Part shown: one piece after another, positions 37,884 to 50,909 of the stretch | Numbering within the stretch: the first letter of the stretch is position 1 | How the letters are laid out: each line of letters begins with the position of its first letter | Assembly (NCBI GenBank): GCA_027579435.1 | Contig: JANBPK010001215.1 | Location: 20,722-84,721, forward strand | Length of the DNA: 64,000 nucleotides | Direction of reading: 5' to 3' | Source: Candolleomyces eurysporus | Lineage: Eukaryota > Basidiomycota > Agaricomycetes > Agaricales > Psathyrellaceae | The notes under the pieces: generated by a model | Seen by the model: the letters and a program-made list of their open reading frames with translations, nothing else | What the model was told of the DNA's origin: nothing | The model's database searches: none | Made by a program: the position numbers and the translations under genes

Positions 37884-38582
37884 TTGGCCTAGGTAGAGTC
37901 GCTTCACAGACAATGAATCGTAGTAGAATTGTCAGTTTTTAACGCCGTTCATTGATGGAGCTGACAGCTATCTCGGCAAGATCTCGTCCTAGTGGCGCTC
38001 GTCTAAGTTTGTGGACTCTTTTATCACCCTCGAGACGTATGCTTAGCGATGGGGGTACGTGTTCGAGCCTTATCTAAACTGATCAAAGCGCTGTTGTCGA
38101 CGTTGTGCCAGACCAAGTCGCAGTGCCCGTGGTGCTCAAATTGGTTTTCCTCGCTCCCTTCCGCGTCGTGTATGGTGCATGCAAGGTCAGGGAAGCCGAA
38201 TCCGCTGGTGTGAACGATTGATCCGAAGATGACTGGACAATTGATGCTGTTCATCCGTTCATTTGAGAAGTACTGTCGTGGTGAACCAGTTAGTAGTTGA
38301 TCTACCAGTAGCCAACGACCGATTTCCCCGGTAGGCGCCCAAATGTTTCATTTATCCAAAGCTGGTCTGTCTTCTTTAACAGGAATCCTTCTGCCTGACA
38401 CGGTTCCCACCATCCAGCATCGCCTCCTCCGTGTTTTCTTTCCGTCATTCACCCTCTCTCCCCGAAATCGACGATCTGCACATGGATCACGCCGACGCTT
38501 TCCCGGCTGAAATGAACCGTCAATGTCCTAGGCTCGTGAATCGTGACAAACCCTATGATAAGCGATCGATCTTTCGTTAGAA
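37884..38582. other. Intergenic stretch
   Basis: Nothing supportable. A 76-codon minus frame at 38,024-38,254 has no recognisable features. Confidence 0.45.
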
Positions 38583-39258
38583 ATGGTGGCGCTTGCTCTT
38601 CAGCCTAACAGCCTTCGGATGCTCTCCCACTGTAGTAACTTTTATATCAGTGGAGGGACCTTTAGCAATATTGGCAGGGACATGAATATTAACTACAACG
38701 CGAATAACCTCGAAAAAGGCATCTTTCGTTATCCTCAGTGCTGTAGAAGTCGACTCCACTGACCTCCCTCGAATACCATTCCAACGTATCATTAGCGAGG
38801 CCAAGGAACTGCTGACTGAACTTCGGTATCTTCGAGAAAACCTCCCAGCAACTATTGGCCACGACAGTGCGAATGCGTTGGTTATCACCGATGCGCTAGG
38901 AGAGACTCTGACTCTACCTTGGGGTCTCGACGTACAGAGTAGGATTCTCCTTCGCTGTCCCTTGTCACTAACGGATCTGAGATGAAGATAGGACCTCCAC
39001 TTTACCTTAGTGAGATATTTCAGGGACAAAATAGGAGAAGACAATGTTCGTTATGGGCTTTATCGTGTCGCGCGAGAGCATGGTGGAAACCTGGTAGGCG
39101 CAATGAATTGGAATAACTTTATAGAGACGGGTGAATGATTGATCATGGTCATCCTGGTCGGTGAAGGGCAGTTGCTCGAGGAAGCTGCAAAACTGTGCCC
39201 TAAAAGTGGGAAGACTCGGCTGGGAGAATTCAAGGACCAGGGGTGGCGGATCTGTTAG
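38583..39258 (+). pseudogene. SGGTF / ubiquitin-like-domain (ULD-type) protein gene with two frame defects
   Basis: Starts MVALALQPNSLRMLSHCSNF and goes straight into YISGGTFSNIGRDMNINYN, the signature start of a large agaricomycete family. After a one-base break in the five-A run at 38713-38717 (four A would be in frame), it continues KASFVILSAVEV, then LPATIGHDSANALVITDALG and ETLTLPWGLD, the start of the fungal ubiquitin-like domain. A 60-nt intron 38932-38991 follows (GTACAG..ATAG), then DLHFTLVRYFRDKIG. A TGA at 39136-39138 interrupts the frame just before LIMVILV, where the domain would end; open frame then continues to TAG at 39256-39258. This is either a damaged gene or one intact gene with a miscalled homopolymer plus an undetected small intron. 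Function of the family is unknown. Confidence 0.6.
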
Positions 39259-40799
39259 GTGCAATGCCCCTTTTCAGAAATAAAACGATCTGACCAGTTG
39301 AGCCAAGTCGCCGTTGCAACACCCGGTTTAGAGCGTAGACAAGGACACCGGCATCCATCGATAACTACCGAATCCCCTCAAGTTGCAGTCGTGAAGAAAC
39401 AGCATTTCGCCATGTTCAAGGGCGGGTCACGGGGAGGACTGAGTTGAGCGGTGCTTCTTATCTTCGGTCGCTCTGGACGTCGTCTAAGACTCTCATTTGA
39501 CTATTTCCAAGCCCATACCACGGATGCTAGAGCCCTCCGTTGTGGATTATACGGGTTCCAAGTCAATTTTCAAGCCTTATTCATGGATCCAAGAGCCTTC
39601 TGTTGTGGATTATAGTCCTTCCAAGTCGATCTAGATCTTCAAGTCAAAGTCACGGATGACAAAGCCCTTCTGTTGCGGATTATACAGGTTCCGAATCGAT
39701 TTTCGAGTAGTGACTCGCGTATTAGGCTTACTTTTCAATACAATTATTCGCCCCCTTCGTCCTGGTTTGGACATCTTCGTCCAAACTAATGGATTCCGCG
39801 AGTTTCGTCCCCACGTCCGTCCTCCTATTTTTTAGATCCCCTTTCTTGTACTTGCTCAGGAGGACGTAGAAGTAGCGGGTCCGGGCCCGGACTGAATTGG
39901 GCGGCACCCGCTAAAGTCTAAGGAAGCGTGCGACTCCGTTCCATTCTGTGAGTTCGGAAGAGACGTGGTTGGAGTGAGCGAGCACGTGAATAACGCGAGT
40001 CAACCATGAATATGTACATATCTATTCAACCTCCTCATCGATCTTCACCGCATGCGCTTGTCTCCTGTGTGCTATGTTGCGTGAGCGAGCTGATGTATGG
40101 ACCCCGGTACCACTTTTGCAGACACATACCGCGCTCATGAAGGAATCGCGTTCCCAGCCGACGTACTCGGTGTTGGGGATCGGGGTCAGAATTGGAAAAT
40201 TCGCCAGATTAACTGAGGAAGAATAGGGGACATACTCGCAACGAGAAATGGAGGAGAGATCAAGGGGAGAACAAAGAGAGGCATCAAAGCAAGTGACAAA
40301 GGGCAGGCACGAAGGGGGAAGAGAAGAATCGAAGCAAACTACAGATGAATCTGCCCCATACAAGCCACGGAGCCCGACTGCCATTTTGCGGCCAACGCCC
40401 AACCATATTGAAAGATTCATGTAGGCGCCAAGAGTACCATCTGAATGGGGAAGATATGAGACCCAGGGAAGGAGAGCGTGGGGGCGAGACGTAACCCGTG
40501 ATCGGGCGGATAGAGTCTATTTGCGTCCCAGCATCTAAGAACATCGGGTCCACCGTTGTCAGTACGACATTCCCTGGTTCATTCATTTGAGTAATCGAGA
40601 TGAGTCATAAATCAACTGCAAGGGCGGAGAGTGCGGAGGATCACGATCAAGGTTCGACGGGGTACTCAAGCCAGAAGTGAATTGAAACATAGATAAGAGG
40701 TGATAGATCTGAAAAACGCACTGAAGGAAGCTAGAAAAGCGATCAAATCTTTCCAAAACACTGCTTCGCTTCGTCAGAGACCCTAACGAGTTCTCAGGC
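39259..40799. other. Intergenic region with a tandem repeat
   Basis: Apart from the repeat listed separately, only short minus frames at 40,022-40,586 occur, with no recognisable motif; they could be 3' exons of the locus that follows. Confidence 0.4.
39519..39708. repeat. Three imperfect tandem copies of a 63-69 bp unit
   Basis: The core (A)GAGCCCTYCTGTTGTGGATTATA recurs at about 39529, 39592 and 39661, each followed by TTCCAAGTCRAT or TTCCGAATCGAT and preceded by TCACGGATG or a variant. Copies differ at roughly one base in six by eye. Non-coding and AT-leaning. Confidence 0.75.
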
Positions 40800-42290
40800 C
40801 TATTTCCAGTCCGACCAAAGGGTCCTAGGTTGTTTCAGTAGAAACATCTCAAGGTGGCGGCCGCGGCCGCGGACACAGTTTTGATTACGGTCAATGTTGT
40901 CGGTAGGATGGAATGCTGAGATAGTACGGGGAGGTAGAGAGCAAATCGGCAGTTGGACGTTTGATGAATGGTGAGAGGGAAGGTCAAGGAACGAAGAGTG
41001 GGTCGGTGGATCCGAAAATTCCAGGAGCGTGAGTGGCATGTAGAGGTATGGGATGAACGCACCTGAGCAGAGGGATGGTAGTCTAATTTTTCATCGGCGG
41101 TAGGGCTGTAACTTGAAAGCAGTAAGCCCCGGTACGGTAATATGATTTGCCACTTGAGGGACTGAAGACATTTAACGCTAGAGTTGAATCACAGGCGTGA
41201 GGACAGTGAGTGGGACGCAAACTGACGAAATAAACGACGAAACAGGTGTCACAAATGTACTCGAAGAGCCATTCATTTGAATGCTTGGAGTACATAACGG
41301 CGGTTCAACGCTGGATATGACTTCAACGAAGCGATTTGAGAGGTGATGCAAATCAACGTATTGGCGTAGTTGACGGAGAGGTTCCCACCCAAGTCAAATC
41401 GGAACACAGAGAAAAATTGGGTCAGCGAAGTAACAAGAGGGAACTCACGGAATATAATCAGCGAAACATCGAGGTGCAGAATCAAGATGTTAGCTAGCGG
41501 GTGTCGTTCGATTGGGTCAGTATGGTGCAACGTATCACGAGCCTTGGGTGAAACAAGTTAGAGAAACCCAGTTTTAGTGAGAGGGACTGACTGGCATAGA
41601 TCAAGAGACATCGAAGACCCATGGATCGAAGGGCCCAATCACTAGCTACGAACACGCAACCGTAATGAACACATACGCAGTAGCGCTAGCGAAACCAGGG
41701 TAGCAGCCGACATCAAAATTGCGCGTCTTGGAACGCTTGTTCGAATGCAAAGAACCCGAAGCTCCCTGCATGACCATGCAGAGAGTTTAGGCCGTCTGTG
41801 AATATATCGAGCCGTGGAACAAGGGTTCAAGCGAGTTGTGGGTTTGGTACATGGTTACCCACCGGAAGAAACGGTGTGGAGAACAGAAGGGTGCTTTTAA
41901 TTCATAAGCGTAACGTTTGGCGTGTGATTCCGAAGATGGCGAGCGACGGATAACTTCAGAAGGCTGCTGCCCAGTGATCAGGAATATAGGTTGAGCCCCA
42001 ATATGCTGGATGACGGCAACAGGGCGATGAACCGACCCTCCAAGTCTAAACGAGTCGACCATCCTTCGCCAAGTTTTCGTGGATGATTCGAGATTGAACG
42101 GGATCTTCGGAAAAACGAAGAAACGGGGCTTGGCCTCGACGTTGGGTGTTGATTCGAGCAGGAGTTGCGCAGCCCTCGCAGGAATATCGAACGCGGAAAG
42201 CCATTTGTGTATTCGATGGAGATACACGTTGCAAACGAGACGGTTAATACAGACCAAACCAGGACTGCTTCCGCCATTCCCTGCCTGATC
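40800..42290 (-). other. Locus A of a diverged duplicate pair; product unrecognised
   Basis: Shares several blocks with 50,910-52,150 in the same order and strand. Examples are GAGTTGCGCAGCCCTCGC near 42,166 and GTGGGACGCAAACTGACGA near 41,210. The intron-rich, fragmented frames suggest a multi-exon minus-strand gene. Fragments such as AILMSAATLVSLALLRM are hydrophobic, so a multi-span membrane protein (DUF6533-like) is possible but not shown. A 266-codon minus open frame (41,978-42,778) covers its right end; I do not recognise it. Whether the locus is active is unknown. Confidence 0.4.
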
Positions 42291-42310
42291 TCCCGCCCTT
42301 CAACATCGCC

Positions 42311-44443
42311 GATGACCGCCGGTGGTGCAAGCGCTAGTAGATGAAACCTGAAGCAGTGTTGCGGGAGATGAGAAGTGAAGAGTTTGTGCAAGAGAAAGTG
42401 GAGAAAATGGCAGAGCGACGAGGCGAATCTGAAGGAACAGAAAAGGCGGAGCCTGAAATTCTGCCAAACAGTGGCAAATTTCGGGAACATTGGAGGGAGC
42501 GGCTCGCAGCAGGCTGTCACCCTCCCTCTCGGAAACCTACCAGAGACGCCGGGAAGACCTCTTTGAAGACTAGTATCAAATTGAACCCGGTTCAGCTCTG
42601 CACGAGGACTCTTACGCGCACAGCGAGCTAGCCTTTGCGCAAGCGCTGCTTCAACTGTAGGCGTTCCAACTATTGTTGTGATGTATCCCGTCAGGTACAT
42701 CCACGCTCCTGGTCCCAGATAAAAGCCAAAGGTGTACACTTGAGTCTTAGGAACCAGCCTTTCCTCTTTCGCTATCATTCCGTTTCTAGCTGCACCTCTA
42801 CTCCTCGATCAGCTTCATTCTCGTTTCTGGCGAACTCCGAGTCGCGGGGTCTATGACCCACATCCGCAAATCCCTACATTGCTATTTCTCAAAGCTCTTT
42901 GACCAAACTCGTTGAACGACAAACCTACCCCATGGCGGGACGCACTTAGATGTTAGCCGCTCTCTTTGCTTCCTTCCTGCTCTCTACAGTAATTCTGCTG
43001 TGCCAGTGGATACCGAGCATCCAGCAGACCACAATCATCATGTGGAACGGAGCCTTGACGTCGTCTCGTAAAACCCCGAATTCGAGCTCTAGGTACCTTG
43101 GCAATTGACTTCGCTGACCTTGGGTTTTTGAGTTGGATAAAAGCTTCGTTACTACCTGTGAGTACCACTGGCGAGAACTCGAATGACAGGACGATAGACT
43201 AGATCGTTTCTCTTGGATTTAATAAGGCCACATTGCTTGGAGCGGGCTATATGCTTGGCGGCGTTGGTGATAGCTATCTCAAGCAGTCTGGGATAGGTTC
43301 CTGATTCGTTGGACGATGGCCTGAGATGAGTTAGGCCAAGCCATTTCGTGGCGACTATATGCTTATCTGGATCCTGGATGTGTCGCTTTCTCTGATATTT
43401 GAGTACTCCGTCACACGACAACCTCTTGGGAAACGATGCCATTGCCCACAAGTTTGCTCAGGCCTCATCTACCGTCAGTATGACATTAGGGCTGCTCAAT
43501 GCCTGCAGACGACGGGGTTCATGTGACGGTTCAGTCCGTTGCTCCGTGTGCAAGTCCGTGCGCAGGTCAAGCTCCGGGACGTTGGAGGTCTCTATATACC
43601 TCGTAGCAAGCTCTTTGTGGCTCTCCCCGTCGAATCAAAACGCTTTCATTTTTGTNCCCCCCACCGTCGTCGTTCGTTCTTCAGTCTAATTTCGATCCCT
43701 GAAAACCTTGCCCGTGACAGTTCGTGGTTTTGCGCAAGCTTCGCCCGATGCCCTCGTTGAGTATGTTTCATTCACTTTGTTTGTCAACGCGCTGAGAACG
43801 AGTCAGACCGTGCAACCATACATATTCGTACCCCCGTTGATACCTTTCTATTTGATCAAAGATGTTGACCATTTTTTGAGATTGGATTGAAGATTCTATC
43901 TATGAAAACTGCGATCAGTTTCAGGTCGGACAATTGACTTCATCTTACAGACATAAGGGTCCAACCAGTTTTTTCCGGCCGCCAGGCGGGACTAACTAGC
44001 ATTCGGTCGGATATTGGATGACCGGAAGACCCTTGCAAATCGAGACTCTCATAGGTCTTGACTTCATCGAGGTTACTAATCATAGCAACGCACGGGCCGC
44101 TGCGGGCGCTCTATATTTTGCCTCTCCGTGGGAAGGTCGACAATCGTGAATTCAGTAGGCACACAGCATTGGTCCCGATCAGGAACGGCCGGGGTGGACG
44201 CCGCTCGGTTTGAGCCGAATTGTGGATTCGAGGGGCTTAGGAAGGGACTCATAATTCAATGTCAACACCACACACGTACACACATCAAGCCCCCATGACA
44301 AACCTTATGGCAGAGCATCGGGCTTGCCGTTGAACGACGGTCTAATATATGTATGGGTTAGCGCAGAATTGAATCATTGCTACTCTTTCCCCCCAACACT
44401 CCCCTTGGTCGCTCCTTTCCTTACGTTCCCTACTGCGGCCACC
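42311..44443. other. Gene-poor stretch
   Basis: Includes the N at 43656 before a C run. Overlapping short frames on both strands only; nothing supportable. Confidence 0.45.
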
Positions 44444-46573
44444 ATGCCAGATGCGCGCTATCCTTTGGCCTTTCCGCCGACGTTCAAAAATATGTACGGG
44501 GCTCAAATGCTTGCGATCGTCGTCACAACATGGTCAGTTTGAATCCTGTCGATCACTGCGAGACGCTGACCTTACTCTTACGCCCGGAACAGGCTCTATG
44601 GCATCTCGTTTGTATGTTGATCCCGCTCAATGCACAAATCGATTCGAAAGTCTGGTTTTTGACATCGTTCCCACAGATTATGTTGGCCCGCTACTTCGCG
44701 TCGCATTCTCGAAACGACCCTGTCATGGTCAAGGCTGTCATTGCAGTTTTGGGGTAGGTATTTCGTCGTTGCGGAGGACTTGTCCTGACTGCTCTCAGCG
44801 TACTTGCCACGATGGAAACAATCTTCTCCAATCACCAGCTGTACGACTATTTCATCCTCAAGAATGGAGACCTCAGCCAGCGTGATAAGATTCCGTTGTG
44901 AGTCCCTGCTGTTCTTCTTTGGCTCAAGTGTATAGCTGATCGTTTCGACCCAGTTCCGTTCCTGTAAGCGATTCCTCTGATATCATTACCTCGAGAGTTG
45001 ATTGATGGTGTCAATCAGGGGAAGACTCTTTGCATTGTATGTATTTTGACGGCCTTTCATCTCAATTGCTGACATTGACAGACGTCGCTCAACATAGTTC
45101 TTCGCAGCATTTTTGTCTCAATTGTACGCCACCCATTCCGTTCTGACGTCTCCATACCTTGTCGAGACCCGCCTTGCTTATCATCTAACGCTCATGGCAG
45201 ATTCTATGCGAGTCAAATATGGAAAAGTTCGTACATCCTTAGCACTCACCTCCGGCCGCCACTGACTTTTGCATACCCAGTTGGAAAATCCCTCCAGAGC
45301 CTTTTTTAGGTTCGGCGTCGTGCCCGTCGTGAGTGTTCGCTGAATGATGGAGGATGCAGTGCTCACCATTCCCCTAGACTGCGCTGGCGGTTTTGCAGCT
45401 CGGTGCGTAGCATATGCGGGTGCACCACGAGACCTCCCTCTGACACCTGCTATTCTTTTGCAATGATATAGCCGGTGGATTGAGTACGTATTGAACCCGG
45501 TTTTGTCTGGTAACTGATCCAAACATATTTCCTCCTTATTCAGTACAAGTTGTCCTCATGTTGGTTGTTTCCCGCCCGATACTGTTTCGATGACTTATCC
45601 ATCGGCCCATTAGGATTGAGGAAGACTCGTGGTCCGACATGTCAGAACGAGTTTATTTACTCAGGGTAAGTAACCTATACTCCCTCGCAACCGCGTCATC
45701 GCATTGACCCCAATATCCCTAGATGTCGATGAATATCCATGGAGCTGGTACAGCCGCATGCGATATCCTTATCACTATTTGCCTAGTTGCTATCCTTCGT
45801 TCGACTGGTACCAACAACATTCGAAGGTCCATTTCTTACATCCCAATCGTGACTACGCGTTGTTCTAACTCGCACACTTAGGACACAAACGATGCTCCAG
45901 AAGCTCATTACCTACGCAATCAATCGAGGAGTTCTGACCAGGTATGATGTCCTACCTCACCGCTATCTCCCCGTCGCTCAGCTTCAATTATCCCAGTGTC
46001 TGTGCTCTCCTAAGCATTCTCCTGGTACGCTCATATCTCGAGTGACGCTTCAACCGAATGTCATGGAGCTAATTGGGATTTTACAGTTTACCTTCGCTTC
46101 TGGGACATACTACTAGTAGGCCAGTCCATTTTAACTCCTGATTCAGCAATCTGACTTGCCTCCACCAGTCAGATTCCATTTTCTTCAAACACTCACAGTA
46201 CGTTACAAAATCCATTTTACCTAACTACGATTCGTATGAGACCCTGACATTTCGCCGAACAAGTCTACGTCATCTCCGTTGTGAGCATGTGAGTCTGCTC
46301 TAACTTCCTGTACGATGTGAACATCCGCTGAGATATCTGTTTTGTCAGGCTGGTCGCCCGAGAAGGGCTACGACAGAACCTCGATTGTTCATTCCACATA
46401 TCCCACCTCGCTTCGACAACGAATAAGTCAGGTGCTACTTCCAGTGTCAGTGCAAGCCAAGACAACGAGGTACGCATGTTCCCGTCTGCTCTGAGCACCT
46501 AGTAATATTTTTCTCTTGCATTATTTAGACGGGCGAGACAGGCGATCAGTCCGTTGTCGAATCCAAGTGTTAA
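44444..46573 (+). CDS. DUF6534 multi-span membrane protein, gene 2
   Basis: Same family as the gene at 28.3-30.3 kb. Exon 1 is 44444-44532 (MPDARYPLAFPPTFKNMYGA) and the exon at 44593-44611 completes WLYGISF. The exon from 44677 reads IMLARYFASHSRNDP, followed by GVLATMETIFSNHQLYDYF. Very small exons then give IPFSVP, GKTLCI, FFAAFLSQL and FYASQIWK; all these phases agree. Later exons: LENPSRAFFRFGVVPV, GAGTAACDILITICLVAIL, TMLQKLITYAINRGVLT, and a polar tail ending QSVVESKC. The order matches the family: small exons around the second and third helices, a conserved T-x-x-x-D-x-L helix, and an NRG-x-LT motif. Exons between 45,540 and 46,260 are only partly resolved. Ligand and role are unknown. 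Confidence 0.78.
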
Positions 46574-47659
46574 TCAAGAAGTCCCTCGGCTCTCGGATCA
46601 TTCTGTACTTTTGTGAGCTCCAAAACCGTAAATACTGTGACTTTGACATTGTATAACGTAGATATCTCGGCTAATACTAGAGTGGTCAGAATAATAGCAC
46701 TCATCGTGTGGTTACCCTAAGACTCGTTGTCTACGAGCACGACAACCGCGCTAGCTCGCCAAGTAACTCGCGTTGCCGATTGCGCACACGCCTCCACATC
46801 GACCGACGGGGAGCGGTTGTTTTCCTATCAGATCTTAAGAACACGTTGAGGGAATGAGTACGAGAGCTGTATCCTGCCGCGGTCTCAACGAGACCTGGCA
46901 TTGGTATTCGATCTCAAAACCAGAACGCCAATTAGTCTTTGATCGCGAGTCTACGTCGTTCATCCATCTGAGGCCAAAAGTGCTTCTCGCCTCCTCGGCT
47001 CAAGCGCGTTCGTTTAATCCCAATCCAATCCTTTCCTAATCTTAGAAACTTGTAAAACTTAAAAACAAGTTCTATGGCTGAATGAGTAACTACATGGCCA
47101 GCCCGTTTCAAACTCATCCACGTTAGACGTGAGTCAACGTGCTAGCCACAAGATCAATTTGGGCCGAGTACTCTCGACCAATTACAGCCAGAAGCCCTCA
47201 CTCCAAACCCATCCCAAGATCCTTGAATCAACATCATCTCACTCGGACTTCATTGAAGGAGTTGGGGTCGTACTCAGGGCACCATTTGAAACTCATAAGG
47301 AACAGGTGGACAAGGAGATCGTGGATATTGAATTCGAAGTCGTCGGACCAGGCAGCGGGGTGAAAACTATATGTAAGCCAATTCACAAAAGTGCAACTGC
47401 CGGACGCCGGACACAAGGCGGTCACTTCCAAAATTGCTAGAAGAGATTTGGGAGGCTGCTGTGATCGTCGCTGTGGGTACCTCCCCAAGCAAAAAACAGG
47501 GAGAAAGCGAGTACGGTGGCGAGGATATTGTAGATGGGCAATTTGGGGGTTTCGATAGAATGAAAAGAGGTAGTCTAAGGGAAGGTTCGATTGGTGGATG
47601 GGTGAACAGGCTCGAGGTCGCCCTATTTTGTGGGATTCCGACCGTTCGCGAATCATTCA
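46574..47659. other. Intergenic stretch
   Basis: A plus frame at 47,129-47,440 and the following open frame to 47,676 are GC-rich and uninterrupted but have no motif or start context I trust. Confidence 0.4.
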
Positions 47660-47810
47660 TTTCATGTGAGCGATAAGATGTGCGCTTCTACATCAATCGG
47701 AATACAAAACAGATCGAAGCAAAACCCTGAATCATGGGAAGCAAATGAACCTTCGAAATAAATTCTTTTATCCCCGGTGGCTTGAGGGATTATACTCACC
47801 ACCGTCCACA

Positions 47811-48634
47811 TCGTAAACCCCATACGTTTGAGCGTGTGGAGCATATCATAGTCATAGTCATAGCCATAACCGGACTGGGTCCAATTCCTGAACGCTGGTG
47901 TCCAGGGCTTCTGTACTACAGAACGGGCAAACTGTAGTAAGGTCCCAGCTCCAAACACTGGGTGCTTCAAATTATGTGTAATATATCATTTGTTGCACCT
48001 AGTGATATCCTACAATACGCACCTAACCTGTCGCGCGTGTTTCCGGCCGAAAGATGTGCATTCTTAGATAGGAGAATTTTGCTCCATACTAACAAACATC
48101 TCCTCACGTACACCCAATGTTTCTGCTTAACATGTTTTGTGCCTCTGAGTTGAATTGCCTGACGTGAGATCCCCAATTACTGCGGGATAATCTTGACAAT
48201 TGAACATCATAGAAATGGTCGGTACTTGTGAACAAAGACTGAACGACAAAAGGCGCGAAAACGCTGACAATGTCACCTGTCATGACCTTCAAGCCCATTA
48301 CCAATGTTCAAAGGTTCATAAGTCAAACAGGATGTCAACTCAACGTCTTTAGTTAGCCAACTCGCTGGGCTTTTTAAGAAATATTCGATTCCTGGAGCAG
48401 TCCTATGCAGGAGTCGGAATTCTTCCCAATCCCTGTCTGGGACCAAGATCCAATCATACCAAGCGGATAGACTCCTTGCTAGAAAGAGGAACTCACATTC
48501 GAGCCATCGAATTCAACGAAACACTCAAATAACATTGGCGGCTCGTGTCCGCGATCAAGACAGAAATGCGCACCGACAATGTGATCGACAAGTTGTTCCG
48601 TTACTGTTTCTGATCCCCCGATGTTCCACTACAC
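47811..48634 (-). CDS. Fragmentary orphan gene, exons not fully joined
   Basis: Several protein-like exons follow each other on the minus strand. One from 48634 reads WNIGGSETVTEQLVDHIVG and PPMLFECFVEFDGSN before a GTGAGT donor. The next starts after CCCAG with DRDWEEFRLLHRTAPGIEYF. Another (48,104-48,300) reads GDIVSVFAPFVVQSLFTSTD. The last (about 47,970-47,811) reads GAGTLLQFARSVVQKPWTP and YDMLHTLKRMGFTMWTVV before a GTGAGT donor. Mixed phases between them mean that I have not found the right splice sites or that the gene is damaged. No domain recognised. The 5' end may lie further right, towards 49,080. Confidence 0.4.
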
Positions 48635-50909
48635 AGCGTCCCCCGCCTGGTAGAGTAGACCTGCTTGTTAGGCATAACATTGAATGAACCTATCCTCGGC
48701 GCTTGCAATAGTGATGGAGCGACGATCACAAGGGCTTTCAGAAGCCTGCCGCCGACGCCCGACGTGCCATGCCGTGGAGAAGATCCTAACCTCGGAGAGG
48801 CTTCGGGTCGAGGTCTGGTCAGTAACCAGTGCACGGACCCGGAAAAATTTCGAGGGGTTCGCCGTCGCTGAGGGTGGCCTAGCAGCAGGCTTGGGCTACC
48901 CACATTGCAACAAATGACGCCTTGCGGCTCGTTGTTCAGCTCTGAGGGCCACCCATCACCAACACAACCCGTGTGGCTGGCGATTGAACGTTGTCTGTTG
49001 GTCAGTTGACTCCAAGGAGGAATAAAAAGCTGTTTTACGACGGCAAGGCATCTACCGACATCCTCAAGAGGCAACTACGAGGGTACACGAGCGTTATGGC
49101 ACCTCTCTACGTCCCCGACTCTCAGAGTGAGCGGGTGGTTTGACGAATTCAAGAGTTTTTTGTGCAGGCAGTTCTGGTAAATCAAAGAACCTCCAACCTT
49201 TGTCTGCCTCGATGTGCAATAGAGAAGAGTGGGACAGTGCGCGGGGACAGCTGTGCGCACGTAGAGTAAGTAGACAGCGCGCTGGAAGTATGCTCACCTC
49301 GTTCTTAACTGGAGAGAGTACGAAGGCGAAGGGAAGGAGAAGATGAAGGTGGGGGAAGGAGAAGGTGAAGGAAGGGGAAAGAAGAATGCGAGGAGGAGAA
49401 AAATGGGCTGTTGCAGACGTGAAGACGACACGGACTGTGGGAGATGGAGTTGAAGAAAATGTGTGATGAAAACAATTAACTGAAGAGCGAAAGCCTCCAG
49501 TTGAAGACCGCAAGTATCATCTATTCAAGTCAAATCGACGTCAGCGAGAGTCATTCTTTTAGCCTTTGTAGACTGTATTCAAGAAAATGAAAGAAGAGAG
49601 TCGGAAGAACCAAGCGAAACGGATAGCGTAAACCATAAGTTCAACTGCTCTAGGAGGAATCCTTAATTTTACCAGCAACGAACGATGTCTGTTTTCGATG
49701 ACCTGCTGTCTCACTTGGCCAAGACTCTTCAACTTGGATAGGTCGGAAGATGAACGATCCTCGAAAGAGAGAAGACGGATCCAACAAGAGTCGCACGAGA
49801 TTGCGTGAAAATTGAAACCACAAAATCTCGATGCTCCACCATCAATCAGTCAACCTGATCCTTTGTTGTCGAGTCCACGGTCGCTGGTGGGAGAAGATTC
49901 GGGAAAGAGGCATTGCAGTAGAAAAATGCGAGTGTCATGAGCATTTACGAGGGTGGATATCTGAGGAGCATCAGAACTTGGCAGAGGCGTGTGTTGCGGG
50001 CCTGGAGCTTGGATGGTGAGAAATGCCGAGCGGGACGGCAAGGGCTTAGGAGGACGAAGGGAAAAGAGCGCGTCGACGATTGGTGCAAGCCCTCGATATC
50101 GGCTGCGATAGCGACCTCAACGAGAGCGAGGAGGTGAAATTCTGCTGATGCAATGCAGAAGACGATAGTGCCGAGAAGCTTCTGGATATAGACCAATCGA
50201 CATAAGAGACATTTGATCAGTCCAAGTGAATCAGATCTAATGAACAAGCGAAGCGGAGAACCTGAATAAAACCCGACCGACAGAAAGACACAGCAAAACC
50301 AGCAAAGAAAGATGCCTTGGTTTCAAGGGTTCGTCTTGGGCTTACAAGACACTGCGTAGATAGGGGAATGAGGGGACGGGGCGGTCCAAGCAGTCACCCG
50401 TGAATCAAAGGGGACAAATAAAGAGTTCCAAACAACTCACCAAGACGCTCTCAACATCCTTATGGATTCAACCTTCTTCGTAGTTCGTTGTCCCAGCACT
50501 GACCGCCAGTTCAAGTTGCGTAACATAGCCTGCTACGAGTATTATCCAGCTGGAACAGGTAACGTTCGGAACAGGAGACGGACTATGTGCGCAAGGGGAA
50601 GCTATCGCATAGGATTAATAATGAACAAGGTTGTCGATGGCTACGACGCCACGTCCCGACCCGGAGTCAAGTACTGAAGAATTGCTATGAGTGAATGCGA
50701 ATAAATTTCCTGTTGGATGTTGGCGGTTCAAGAGGTGAGTTTCTCGAGGCTGTCATATAACGGCTGAAAGGCCGTTGATCAATGTTCGACTGTGTGACAG
50801 GGATGGAGCCAAACGGGAGAGAACGCACGCTCGCGCTAAGTGCAATATAGAGAGGTTATACTTGTCGTGACGCAGTGGAGCAACGACATTTCACTGGCCT
50901 TGAGCTTCA
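48635..50909. other. Gene-poor stretch
   Basis: Open frames on both strands overlap (48,601-49,513) and lack supporting features. Purine-rich plus-strand stretch at 49,320-49,400. Nothing else seen. Confidence 0.4.

Noticed and set aside
41978..42778. 266-codon minus-strand open frame as a stand-alone gene
   Set aside because: No family recognised; its left part aligns with locus B only in fragments, so it is described within the duplicate locus instead.
47129..47676. Plus-strand gene from two successive open frames
   Set aside because: No plausible start, splice join or domain.
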